From contig KV919233.1 of the NCBI GenBank assembly GCA_002049455.2, positions 1 to 43,394 of the forward strand: a stretch of DNA of 43,394 nt, given 5' to 3'. Below, one piece after another: positions 22,755-32,705 of this stretch. The number at the start of each line of letters is the position of its first letter. The first letter of the stretch is position 1. The stretch is from Porphyra umbilicalis. Its lineage: Eukaryota; Rhodophyta; Bangiophyceae; Bangiales; Bangiaceae. Both the position numbers and the translations under genes were made by a program. The notes beneath the pieces are model-generated. The model searched no databases. It was not told the DNA's origin and worked only from the letters and a program-made list of their open reading frames with translations.

Positions 22755-24230
22755 TCACCCCTCCCCGCGAACAGCCCCAGCCAACAGTTCCGCCGCTATG
22801 CGACAGTGGTAGTAGGCAGTGCTTCTAGATATTTTCGTGGGGTCCAAGCCGCGCGCAACGTAGTCCATAATTTTCAGCATCAACACCCCGCAGCGGTCGG
22901 AGTTCTCCTGCTGGCGGCACTAACGGATGGCAATCGTCCAGAAACGCTGAGGCTTGCCCATGTCAGCAGCCTCGTCCACAAACCACTGCCGGATGTCCTG
23001 GGCTCCCATCACGTCCTGCGACCCCATGGAGTCGTAGACGGAGATGACGCACGCGTCGTCTCCATTGTCGACGACCACCAATATCCAGTGCACGACCATG
23101 TGGACAGGGATGGACACGGTGCTCATGGAGAAGATGTCATCGAACTTGGTCCAGCGCCGCGCGATTTCGTACGAGTACTCGCCGAGGAACCGCAGCCGGT
23201 AGCAGAAGAAAGTTTTGATAAAGAAATGCTTGGGTGCCGCAGGGTTGGTCTTCCGCGTGTTCTGGTTGCGCGACATCAGCAGCGAGGTGTAGCCGTTGAC
23301 GACTTCGTCGTCGAGCCACTTGTTCGACAGCTGGTTGTTAAAGCTGGGCGTATGACGCGAGATGGCGCCGATGTTGACAATCGGCAGTAGGTCGCCTGTC
23401 CGCCTGTTCCAAAACATGGCGTTGACCGCCTTCATTGCCGCTTGAGTCAACAGGGACGAGAGGTCCGCGGGGTTGACACCTACCGGGTTCTGGTTCTCCC
23501 CTGGTTCATCGGTCGTCTGCTGCACGGAAGCCAGTGGCACGCGCCACCTGCAGCGCGTCGTGGGCACGCACGCAAAGGACCCCACCTCCGCCGGCGTGTC
23601 GGCATCACCGGCTCCGGCTGGGGCGTCCAGCAAGAACTCAGCGCCGTCTCCAACTGGCGAAGATGTGGAGGGAGAGATCGTGGAGGGAGAGGTTGTGGAG
23701 GGAAGGGTCGTGGAGGGCGGCAACACGCACAAAGCACTGGGAGGGGAGCCCCGTGGCGCCGACACGTCGAGCTCCAGTGCTTGAAGATCCTCCTTTACTC
23801 CTGACTGTCCGTACCCGCTGGCAGCCCCGCTTGCTCCCGTAGTTGCCTCGAAAGCGTTGGAAGAGGGCATGGTCGAGTGGGTGTCGTCGCTGCCCAACTC
23901 AGACTCGTTGCTGCCGTCCTCCGCCACGAGGCTGATCTCGTCGCTCGCGTATTCGAAAGCACTGCCGACTTTGCTGCCGTCTGGGCTCACCATGTCGACG
24001 ACACTCTTGTCATCGCTGCCGCCCGACAACGCATCGCCCGTGTCATCCGCACGACGCGCAGCGGCAGCAGTCTCAGCAGAGGCTCTTGGCAGAGCCTCCA
24101 GGTTGGGGACACGAAAAAACGTCGAGAAGACCGTGAAGGCCGACCAACGCAGGGCCTTCTCCGCGTCGGCTGGCCACCGCACGCAGCGGCTCGTCTCCAT
24201 TGGTGTCGGTGGCGGCGCGGGGCGCTTCAT
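22755..24230 (-). pseudogene. Ulp1-like (C48) cysteine protease domain of the KDZ element
   Basis: Ulp1-type proteases remove SUMO/ubiquitin-like modifiers and are carried by several eukaryotic DNA transposons. A disordered, acidic, Ser/Thr/Pro-rich linker (residues about 60-240) is followed by the fold. It has NQLSNKWLDDEVVNGYTSLL with the WLDD substrate-side motif, HFFIKTFFCYRL, the catalytic His in VHWILVVV (residue 381) and the catalytic Asp in VYDSMG (400). TAG at 22920 follows, then in the same frame RQQENSDRCGVLMLKIMDY, which supplies the oxyanion Gln and catalytic Cys (22890-22892). The frame ends at TGA 22755. All four active-site residues are therefore present, but the Cys box lies behind a stop codon. 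The frame is continuous with the Cys-cluster region upstream. Confidence 0.88.
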
Positions 24231-26306
24231 GATTGGCTGCAGTGCAAATTCCTAGAACTTGCGGGCCTCCTCCGCAGTGAGCGCTACGGCGTCAGCGGCG
24301 CCCGAGCGCACGCCGTGGCGGATTACCGCCCGCACCATCGTGTTGCGCACTGCACAAGACTACGTGATCGACAAATTTGCCCGCGGGGCGTTCATCCCTG
24401 GGCGCAGCATCGGCAGGATGTGATCTTGAAGGACGGCTAGGATCTGGACGTCCATGAAAACGCAGTAAGAGCGCCCGCCATTGGACTCCTTCTCGCCGCA
24501 CTTGCCGCACCGAAACGCCGCGTCAAGAATGACGAGCGTCTCGGAGAACTCGCCGTTGACGTCGGACAGCAGCTGCCGCGCTTGGCCATGCTCCCCCTCC
24601 TCGTATGCACCGGTGTTGCGCAAAACGCTGGTGAGGTACTCGAACGCGGCCGCCACTGTAGAGCGCGCAATGACGCAAAGACCCCGAACCGCGTCGAGGA
24701 AGACTCGGACGTACACTGTCTCGGGAGAGGCGGCGAAAAGCACGTCCTGGGCTCCGTCATAGTGACCGACTTGCCCCTTGGTGCAGACCCAGATGCCGAC
24801 GTGAATCTGCAGGCGCCCGAAGATCATGTAAAGCAATGCGGCCCACGTTGTCAGTTGCTCGTCGTTGCGCTCTTCGCCACAGTCCAAGGAGGACTCCTGT
24901 GCGGGCACCAGCAGCAACTCGCGGTCGTTCCTGCGGTCGCGAAGACTGTCCAGAGCGGCGCTGTACGAGTCACAAGTGGCCTCCTCCGCCGCGCAAGGGA
25001 ACTTGTTGCGCGCGCGCCGCTTGCGGTGCGGCGCAGGCACCGTGGCACGTATCGGAACGGCTGGTCGGGAAGGGGCTGGTAATGGTGGTCGCGTAGCCGG
25101 CTCCTTTTGCTCGTTCAGCAAGCCGTCGGGACCAACCGGTAGCGCTTATGAGCGTTCAATTTCGGCGCGCACCGCCTACGACGACGTGCCCGATCTTGTC
25201 ACCTTGTTGACCGCCTTCGAGTGAATGCAGCCCCACGGTCTCGTCTGGCACGGCATTTGGCAGCACGTGGCCAAGCTGAACTTGTTTGCCGTCGGCCGCA
25301 CGACAACCGGAGTCCACGCGTCATCATAACAGACAGCGTACATAGGAAACTTGTTGCGCTCACCCAAGTACATCGCAAACTACGCGATGGTGCCCAGCGA
25401 CCTCTCGTCACTGTCTTCGCGGGGCGGACCAAGCAACGCCGGGCACGCCGCGAACAAGTCGGATAACTTCATGGCGGCGACGTCTTGGCCGGACTGGTCA
25501 ATCGCTCGCAGTAGTGCCGAGGCGTGTCGGCACGTGCAGCTCCGGCCAAAAGCGGCCTGAATTTTCGCAAACTCCATCAGGAGACCGCGGAGAGAAGAGC
25601 GGCCGAGCCCGAGCACCCCGGCGCAGCTACAGAGCGCCAAGACCGCGCCGTCCTTGCACTGCAGCCAAGTGGCAATAGGACCGAACGCCTCCACGGTGAT
25701 GAGCACTTGCGCTGCATGAAGGTACACGCTTGGCACGGCTGCCGCGCTTGCCATTCGCGCCGTCAGGTTGCCCGCCGCACGTAACTGCCGTAAAAATACG
25801 GGAGGCAGCGTGTCCTCATCAAGGGGCAGGGGGGTGACGGCAGCAACGCCAGCACCTCGGGCCGAGGGACGAGCCGCGCGGGGCGTCGTGGCAAGAACCG
25901 CCCTAGCGAGATTCACGTGTAGAAGGCGACGACGAGCAGACGCAGCGGGTGCTGCAATTGATTGGGGGGAGGGGGCAGGGGCAGAGGATTCGGCGGCGCC
26001 GGCAGACGCAGCAGCGTCATGGGCCGCGGCAGCATACACGATCCCGACACCGGGCCCGCCGTCACGCGCGTTAGCCACCCCGCCATTGTCCGCGCCGCCA
26101 TCTTCTACGTCTGCTGCGGCTCCGTCGTCGGACGAATTAACGTCCACGGTCGCGTCGCCACGCCGGCCGTCACGCGTGTTGGCAACCACGGCACCGTCCC
26201 CGCCGCCATCTGCTCCGTCTGCGGCAGCTCCGCCGATGGATGCATCTTCAAAGTTGTTCACGGGTATGCTGACGTCAGCTCCGTCTGCCAGGCTCTGCCC
26301 CCCCAC
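24231..26306 (-). pseudogene. KDZ transposase N-terminal half with Cys clusters
   Basis: The frame starts in an Ala/Gly/Asp-rich disordered region, then FLRQLRAAGNLTARMASAAA and helices up to RSCTCRHASALLRAID. After TAG 25380 it reads YLGERNKFPMYAVCYDDAW and then CCQMPCQTRPWGCIHSKAV, a SWIM-like or CxC zinc cluster ending in CxH. After TAG 25176 and TAA 25146 it goes on with HYDGAQDVLFAASPETVYVR, LRNTGAYEEGEHGQARQLLS and FRCGKCGEKESNGG, then YCVFMDVQILAVLQDH. The Asp in FMDVQ (24450-24452) is a candidate first catalytic residue. TAG at 24360 and 24252 lead in frame into the Ulp1 part. KDZ proteins commonly have such Cys clusters. Assignment rests on architecture and on the firm KDZ block downstream. 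No ATG supports the extreme 5' end. Confidence 0.65.
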
Positions 26307-26639
26307 CTCTTCGACGTGTTGATGCGTCTCCTCCCGGAGGTTGTGCCCAGCAGCCTATGCGCCTCACGTCCAAAGCTACAGCGCGCAGGGAGTGAGAGGA
26401 TAAACCGATGACGACCATTCCATGGTCAGCGCGATTGTAAATGACCGGGGGGCGAGCCCAAACGCCACAGTTCATTCACGACCGAGACATGATGCTTGAG
26501 TACAGCCGAAAGAGGGGCAAGTGACGGCAGGCCTCGCCGGTCACATGGCGCCTCAGACGAGTCACCAGCCGCTGCGCGTGGGGAACAGCACGGGCAGGGA
26601 GGTGGCCAAAGCGGCCGGCGGCTGCGATCAGCCGCCGCG

Positions 26640-26890
26640 CTGGTGACGGTCTCGGGCAGGGGTGGCGGGTGCCAGGCGCGAGCGAGGCGGCGGCGGCAGC
26701 AGCAGCGGCGGCGCGAAGACCAGCGCGGTGGCGGAGGGCGGCGGCTCCAGCGCGGCGGAGGCGGGCGGCGGCGGCGGCGCGGCGGTGGCAGGCGGCAGCG
26801 GCGGCACCGGTGCGGCGGCCGGGGCGCCAGCGCGGCGGCGCCGGGCGGCGGTGCCAGCGCGGCGACGGTGTATGTGGCAGTGTGCGCGCG
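26640..26890. repeat. GGC/GCG-rich low-complexity tract
   Basis: Runs of GGCGGC, GCGGCG and AGCAGC interspersed with short variants. It can be read as poly-Gly/Ala/Arg on one strand and poly-Pro/Ala/Arg on the other, so the open frames across it carry no evidence of coding. Confidence 0.8.
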
Positions 26891-27390
26891 CGCCACGCTG
26901 ACCGGGCCAACGATGGTCGCCTGATTCCCGATACCGGAGCGCGCGCCCTTCACGCGTCACGGACCACCAGGTGACTACCAGTGGTCCTCGGGCCATATCT
27001 CATTCCCAGGTGATCGCTGAGCTCCAATATGCATTCACCCAAGAGGCCGGCCAACACCATTAAAAAACCAATGAGCGATCGTTGGGCCTCGATACACGAC
27101 CCCCCCTGGTGAGCCTCCAGGGCGCCTGCAAACTGCGAATTCGGGCCGCCAAACGCCGGCGGAGCAGCCCGAATCCGGGACGATCGCAATTCCCAATGTG
27201 CTCCTAAGGCCCCTCACGGGGATACCTCTACGAATTTTATTGGCTGTCGACCAGTCACGGTTCGCGTGGCATGTGCGTGCCGTGGCGAAAGTCGAATGCG
27301 GCCTCCAAAAGGCGCTGTTGGTGGCCATAAGGGCCGGTGGTTGGTCCATGCCGACAGATGCGAGGTCTTCCTTTGTGGGTTGCTCAGAGC
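26891..27390. other. no recognisable gene
   Basis: Spacer between the GGC-rich tract and the GGGCGTC cluster. Only short frames are present, none with recognisable motifs. Confidence 0.4.
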
Positions 27391-27750
27391 GCCCGGGGCG
27401 TCGTTAAGGGCGTCGCTAAGGGCGTCACCACGGCGTCATTTGGGCGTCGTGCGCCCCGAACGACCCAACTCAAAAGGGCGTCAGCAAGGCGTCGCGAAGA
27501 GAAAGTTTTCAGGGGGGTCTACATGATTTTGCGGGTGGCGGCTGTGCACCTTGGTTGGGGAAAGGCACCCAGTCTTGACACAAAAACGACATAAGAAAGC
27601 AAAAATATGGGTGCCACTTGCCCTTTTTTTCGAATACTGAGGGTGCTACTTCGGGCGTCGTCAGGGTGTTTTGGCTGCCTAATGGGGCGTCAGTAAGGCA
27701 TCTTAACCGTCGCTCGCCCCTGACGCCCTCGAAATAGGGGCGTCGTGTGC
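27391..27750. repeat. cluster of GGGCGTC-type direct repeats
   Basis: At least ten forward copies of GGCGTC or GGGCGTC occur in about 360 bp, often as GGGCGTCRNYAAGG, plus at least one reverse copy (GACGCCC) near 27726. Spacing is irregular (10-25 bp within 27398-27500, sparser after). No gene lies on the cluster. Confidence 0.65.
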
Positions 27751-27892
27751 AACCTTAATCACGCGTACACCTCGCCTAAGTCCCCCCCCAGCGACCGCGT
27801 CGGCACCTTCACCCCCGCTTTGGCAGCTCTGCCAACGCCACATACCCCGCCGCCGCGTACGCCGCGGCGGCGGCCGCAACGCGCGCCGCCGT

Positions 27893-28725
27893 CTACGCGA
27901 TTGGCACCCACACCCCCCCCCTCCTGAAGTGCCCCTCCCCCGGCACCGCCGCCGCAGCCTCGGCGGCGGTTACCGCCCGCGGCGGCAGGCGCACGGCAGC
28001 CGCAACCGCGCGCAGACCCGTCGGTGTGGCAACGTCGCGCAGAGCGCCGCGGGTGGCGCCGGCGTGCCGCCCCGCCCGGGCGCCGCTCGTCAAGACGCCG
28101 CCAGCGAGGCGGTTGGTGCCTCTCGCGCAGCCGACGCGGCCCCCGCCCGCCGGCAGCGCCGTTGTGAGCGCTTTTTCAAGGGCGGCGGCGGGCACATTGG
28201 CGGCGCCGGCGAGCGACGCGACGGTCGCCTCGCTGTCGCTGGCGCCGTCGACGGCCGACGCCGCGTCGGCGACCGCGTCGGCCATGGCGTCGGCGGCCAA
28301 CGCGTCTCCCTCGCGGCCGGGGAGGAGGGTTCCCCGCGACGCTGCGAGCGCGGCGGGCACCGCTGCCGCACCCGAGCCCGCGTCCACACCGACAGCCGCC
28401 GCAAGGTCCGGCACGCCCGCCCGGCGGGTGGCAGTGGCCGCCGCCGCCACGGCGGCCGCGAGGCCGTCGGTCGTCTAGAGCGCGTCGCGGCAATGGTGGG
28501 CGCTAGCTGGGGGAGGCGCCGGGTGGTTGTCTGGTGCGCCAGGAGGGACAGGGTGGTCGCTCTGGAGATGCGGGGGCGCTCCCTGGTGGAGGGCGGGGGG
28601 GGGCCAGTGCGACCCACGCCCGCCTGGGATAAGAGGACAGGGGGGGCAGGGGGGGCAGGGGGGGCAAGGGGGGGGACTTCGGCAGCTTCGAACGCCGCCC
28701 TCAGGGCAGCGACCGAGGCGTACAT
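27893..28725 (-). CDS. Ala-rich open frames, function unknown
   Basis: Two minus-strand frames follow each other: one starts MYASVAALRAAFEAAEVPPL at 28725, and one from 28450 reads MADAVADAASAVDGASDSEA and AANVPAAALEKALTTALPAG to a stop at 27893. They would need a frameshift or intron to join. Composition is Ala/Gly/Val/Arg-rich, and the plus strand is also open for long stretches, so coding is not certain. The frames lie just beyond the left edge of the LTR element, on the same strand as its genes. They could be the gag of a neighbouring element that shares the left LTR, or a host gene. Confidence 0.25.
28637..28676. repeat. short G-rich tandem repeat
   Basis: GGGGGGGCAG-type units repeat about 3.5 times in GACAGGGGGGGCAGGGGGGG and the following bases. 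Confidence 0.8.
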
Positions 28726-28994
28726 AGCGGCAGCGGGCGGCCGCGCGGCACAGCCACGGTGCTTAGGAAAGACACCCTTGAGTCGGGCCGAAGGTCAGAC
28801 AGACCAAAATGCGGGGAAAAAAAGCCACAAAGAAGGTAACTGGTACGTAGTAGAGATGAACGTGGCGGAGAGGAAGGCAACGGTGCTGGTGGGGACGGGG
28901 GCGAACGGAGGTTCGGGAGGGTAGAGTCAAAGAGGGGGCATACGGCCCCAGTGGCTGCACAAGCGGCAGCCCGTCTTGGGCATGAGCAATGCGG

Positions 28995-29012
28995 CGCTTC
29001 TAGGCACCACCA
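28995..29012 (-). other. primer-binding-site copy outside the 3' LTR
   Basis: In element sense TGGTGGTGCCTAGAAGCG lies directly outside the 3' LTR. It matches the true primer-binding site at 17 of 18 positions, and homology stops there. Confidence 0.7.
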
Positions 29013-29619
29013 CGTTGGTTGGTCGTCTTTCCGAAGTGACCTCTTGATCAGGTCGGTCTGTCGAAGGAACTGCCCCAGAAATTAACCTACAGCCCAGGCT
29101 TCCCGCAACGGGGGGAGAGGATCACAGCAAAGCCCAGGGGGGAATCGTAGACCAAAACACAGTTATTTTCATCAGATTGCGCCAGGGACGGCGTCCCCAC
29201 GGACAATACAGTGCGTTCTCGTTACAAGAGACAGCTGATTCAGCTCAATATGAATAAATGTGGCCTACACGCACTGGAATGGAAGACTCGCGGCCTATAT
29301 TCCCTTGTATACCATTCTCTTGTAACGAGAACGCACTGTAATCCCTCCCCAACCCGAACGCCGGCGGCCAAAGTAGCCGCCCCAAATGCGCCAAACAGAT
29401 AAATACCTCCAGAGCGAAAAGTTCAAAAAAGGAGTAGGGGGGCTGGGAAAACCACAGGGGAAAAGCCCCGCCCCCGACCGAATTCAATCTCCCCGAGATC
29501 AGGACAGGTCATTCCCTTGCTGGCCCGGATCAGGATATTTTGGGACGGCCCCCTGGGGGTGTGCTGTCCACAGCCGAACTGTCACGCTTCTTGCAACTGT
29601 GGGACCCCCAACCGCCACA
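29013..29619 (-). repeat. 3' LTR (607 bp)
   Basis: In element sense it starts TGTGGCGGT and ends CCAACG, a change from the CA expected. It aligns base for base with the other LTR at an offset of 7200. Divergence by eye is about 28/174 over 29013-29186, about 4/390 over 29187-29575, and about 6/44 over the rest. It holds a MITE at 29209-29338. Confidence 0.9.
29209..29338. mobile_element. Tc1/mariner-like MITE, 130 bp, copy in 3' LTR
   Basis: Perfect 23-bp terminal inverted repeats begin CAGTGCGTTCTCGTTACAAG. They are flanked on both sides by TA, the target duplication of the IS630/Tc1/mariner group. There is no coding capacity. Confidence 0.85.
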
Positions 29620-29620
29620 C

Positions 29621-29630
29621 AGCCCCCCTA
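29621..29630 (-). other. polypurine tract
   Basis: In element sense TAGGGGGGCT lies one base before the TGTGG start of the 3' LTR, the expected place for plus-strand priming. Confidence 0.6.
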
Positions 29631-30188
29631 TCGCGTGACGTGGCGTCCATGCCCGTCCCGCGTCGACCCCTCAGGAGCGGGGTTCGGCCCGGCCTCCTGG
29701 CCGGGCGCCGGCCACAACCGCCACCCCCCCCCCAATCCTCGCCCCAGAGAGGTTGTCAAGGTCGGTCCGCGGACTGGATCGGCCTCAGGCCACACCGGCG
29801 TGGCGTGACGCGCGGCCCGCACCGGTGTCGCGCGGCCCCGACACCCCCCGTGACTCACGTTGGCCCCACCCCTTCACGTGGGCCCTCACGCACACCCCGT
29901 TCTCACCCCCCCCAGACGCGCGACTCCGAGACTCCTCCGCACCACCCCGATACGTAACTCATCCGCGCTCGCTGCGGCGCTGTGTTCGCCGACTCGTTTT
30001 TCCTCCCACCACACGACGTGCCGTCCACTTTCCCCCCCCGTGGCGCCCGCCTCTTCTTGCTTCTGTTGGCGCTCGGGAGTCTCCCTCCCCCCCCTCCACC
30101 ACGCGGTTACCTTCGCCTTCCCCTCGTCGGACAGAGGACCCGGCGGCCGATCGACTACGACGTGTCAGTGCCTGCGTCGTCCTCCGCG

Positions 30189-31170
30189 ATGGCCGACGAG
30201 AAGGTGCGGTACTCCACCGCCGTGGGCCCCCTGCCCGTGTTGTCCGACCCGTCGACATGGGCGCCCGCGTGGGATCGCGAGGGAGCCCGCATGGGCGTGG
30301 CGGACCCGCTGGCTCACGCGACGTTCCGGGGCATCGACTCGATGCGCCCCGTCAACCCGTTCGCCAGGCAGATTGCCTCCATGCCGCACGCCCTCCTACC
30401 GTCCCTCGATGAACGAGCTCGTCGATCACCGTGGTGCGGCGTAGCCGCGAGGTGGGGTACCGCCGTTCTTAAGTCGGCTTCATGGACGACCCCCCGATGA
30501 ACCTGCCGTTGGTGCCCACCTTCGACTACATCCTCACGTGCCCGCCCTTCATCGACGTGTCGGACCCGGAAGACCCCACGACGGTTCAGTTGACGACGGC
30601 CCGCAACCACCGGGGCGGCCTCCCCGGACACCTCGTGGCTTGGCACCAGGCGTAGTACTCGAGCTGCGCCAAGGCGAACCGCTCGCGCTTTTACCTGCGG
30701 ACTCCCGCGTGGTGGTCCGGGGTCGAGGTCCCGTACGGTTGGATGGTCGAAATTCCGTGGGTACACGCCTACGCCACGGACGACCTCTACGCGGGACGGC
30801 GTACGCCAGGGGCCATCTTCAATAGCGAGTGGGCTCTCGCGGCGGCCGTTGTTCTCGTCGAGACCTTCCGCACCTGCCGGGTCTTCTGGCGCTACCCCCC
30901 GCGTCTCCTCGATTGAATCCGCTCCGTCGGGCCGTCCAACATCTGCGTCAACGCCGCGGGTGCTGAAGCGGAGGCGACCGCGATCCTCGGGGCGCTGTTG
31001 GAACTCGTGGACCAACTCCCCGACATGGAGGCCTTCCGTCATCGCCTCCGCGCTCGTAGCACCGACCGTCGGGATCGCGAGGGTTGGATCTGGGCGTCCA
31101 TCGAGATGGATGAAGACGGAACCCACGCCAAGGTCGCCGAGGATCTTCGCCACTCCGACTTGCCCTACAC
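30189..31170 (+). pseudogene. opposite-strand frame in place of integrase, function unknown
   Basis: ATG 30189 opens MADEKVRYSTAVGPLPVLSD, then WAPAWDREGARMGVADPLAH. After a frame change near 30405 it continues MDDPPMNLPLVPTFDYILTC, VEVPYGWMVEIPWVHAYATD, GAIFNSEWALAAAVVLVETF and REGWIWASIEMDEDGTHAKV. The content of Trp, Tyr and Phe looks like a real, decayed protein rather than a shadow. In-frame stops are TGA 30410, TAA 30470, TAG 30653 and TGA 30914. It ends where the RNase H reading on the other strand begins (about 31170). No family was recognised. It could be a captured host gene or an antisense accessory frame like those near the 3' LTR of some plant Ty3/gypsy (Tat-lineage) elements. 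Confidence 0.45.
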
Positions 31171-32705
31171 CGCGAGCGTCAGAGGAGATAGGTGGCCCCC
31201 CTTGGTCTCCGGCGATAACTGCCACGCTGCCGAAGAGTTCGGCAAAGCAAGACAGGGCACCGAGTCGGGTATCGCCACCTCGTCTCCCGCGGGTGTTGAG
31301 ATGCGCGACATCGTGTCTGCCGCGTGGTGTGAAGCACCCTGCCGCGTCTGCACATCGTAGTCAAACTCCGCCAACCTCAACCGCCACCGCGCCAGCCTCT
31401 CGTGGGCCCCGTCCATGTGTAGCATCAACTTTGAGCACCGCGTGGTCCGTACGTACCGTGAAGCGAGTCCCCTCGACGAAGGGGCGGAGAAGGAGGGATG
31501 CCCACACCACCGCGAGGCAATCCCTCTCCGCCGTACTGGAGTTCCGCTCCGCCGAGTTGAGGAAGCGGCTCCAATAGCACATGGACTGCCTGGAGTGGTC
31601 GGGTTTTTCCTGTAGTAGGACCGCTCCGACTTGCACCGCACTTGCGTCCGTGTCCAACGTGTAGGTCCCCTGGCGCTGCGGTAGAGCGAGGATGGGTGCC
31701 TCCGTCAGCTGCCTCTTGAGCTCCTCGAATGCCAACAAGGCCTCGTCTGACAACGTTCCCCACCGATCCGGCCTCTTGGAAATCGGCATGGCAACAAACG
31801 GCCACGCCACTTGGTCGTAGTCCTTGACGAGCCTCCGATAGACGTTAAACATCCCGAGGAATCTGCATAGATCCTTCTTGCTCCGCGGAGGAGACGCCTC
31901 CTTGAGTCCGCAGACGTTCTTGTCTTGCACCTTCAGCTCCCCCCGGCCCACGACGTGGCCCAAATACTCCACCTCTTCTTCAAACAAGTGGCCTTTCTTG
32001 GCCTCGAGGGAGACGCCTGCGCCACGCAGTGCCATGAAGACCTGCCGGATTTGTTCCACATGTTCTCCCGCCGACCGCGAGAAGAAGATGATGTCATCGA
32101 GGTACGCGAGGCAATTCTTCTACTTGAGTCCCCCGAGCATCGTGTCGATGGACCGTTGAAAGGTCGCCGGGGCATGAGACAGACTGAAAGGAAGGCGGAT
32201 GCAGCGATAGGCTCCCCCACGACAAACTACGGTCGTCTTGTCGCGGTCCTCGTCCACCACGGGAATCTGCCAATACCCCGAGTGGCAGTCTTGCGTCGAA
32301 AACACCCTGGCGTCCCCGAGGAAGTCAATACAATTGTCCATACAAGGCAACGGGTACACATTCCGTACCGTCACCTCGTTGAGTTGGCGGTATTCCACGA
32401 AGAACCGCATCGTCTCGTCGAGCTTCGGGACAAGGACCACAGGCGAAGCCCACTCGGCACTCGAGGGCTCGATGACCCCGAGGTTTCGTTGACGTTGCAC
32501 CTTCTTGGCGATGTCGTCCCTCAAAGCATGGCTCGCCCAATAGGGTTGGGCCCGCCGTTGCCGTGCCCCGGGGGTCATCTAGATCCGATGCGGGGTGACA
32601 TCGACCTTACCGATCTGCCCCTCCCACACCTCCTTGTACTCCTCTAGGAAGTTTTTCACGTCCTCGCGCTGCGTATCAGGAACACAGTCCCAGTGGACCA
32701 CCGGC
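31165..32705 (-). pseudogene. Ty3/gypsy reverse transcriptase and RNase H
   Basis: This part copies element RNA to DNA and removes the RNA strand. It opens with FLEEYKEVWEGQIGKVDVTP, then fingers and palm: GVIEPSSAEWASPVVLVPK, VYPLPCMDNCIDFLGDARVF, FSTQDCHSGYWQIPV, and LPFSLSHAPATFQRSID. After TAG 32120 it reads CLAYLDDIIFFSRSA, the YxDD active site (about 32104-32093). The thumb VEYLGHVVGRGELKV, connection and RNase H follow: YTLDTDASAVQVGAVLLQE, NSSTAERDCLAVVWA, FTVRTDHAVLK. After a frameshift near 31440 the end is RWRLRLAEFDYDVQTRQGAS then HHAADTMSRI. TAG also interrupts at 32579. The reading loses similarity to integrase-type sequence right after LSPLTL near 31180. Confidence 0.92.

Noticed and set aside
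27929..28924. 331-codon plus-strand Arg/Gly-rich frame
   Set aside because: Overlaps alternative open frames on both strands and has extreme Arg/Gly content with no motif; composition alone explains its length.
30314..31225. 303-codon minus-strand open frame inside the LTR element
   Set aside because: It has no integrase motif and its residues are typical of the antisense of the Trp/Tyr-rich plus frame; GC-rich DNA leaves the complement open.
31179..31360. Plus-strand continuation of the opposite-strand frame
   Set aside because: Here the minus strand clearly encodes the RNase H end (HHAADTMSRI), so the plus reading is a shadow.
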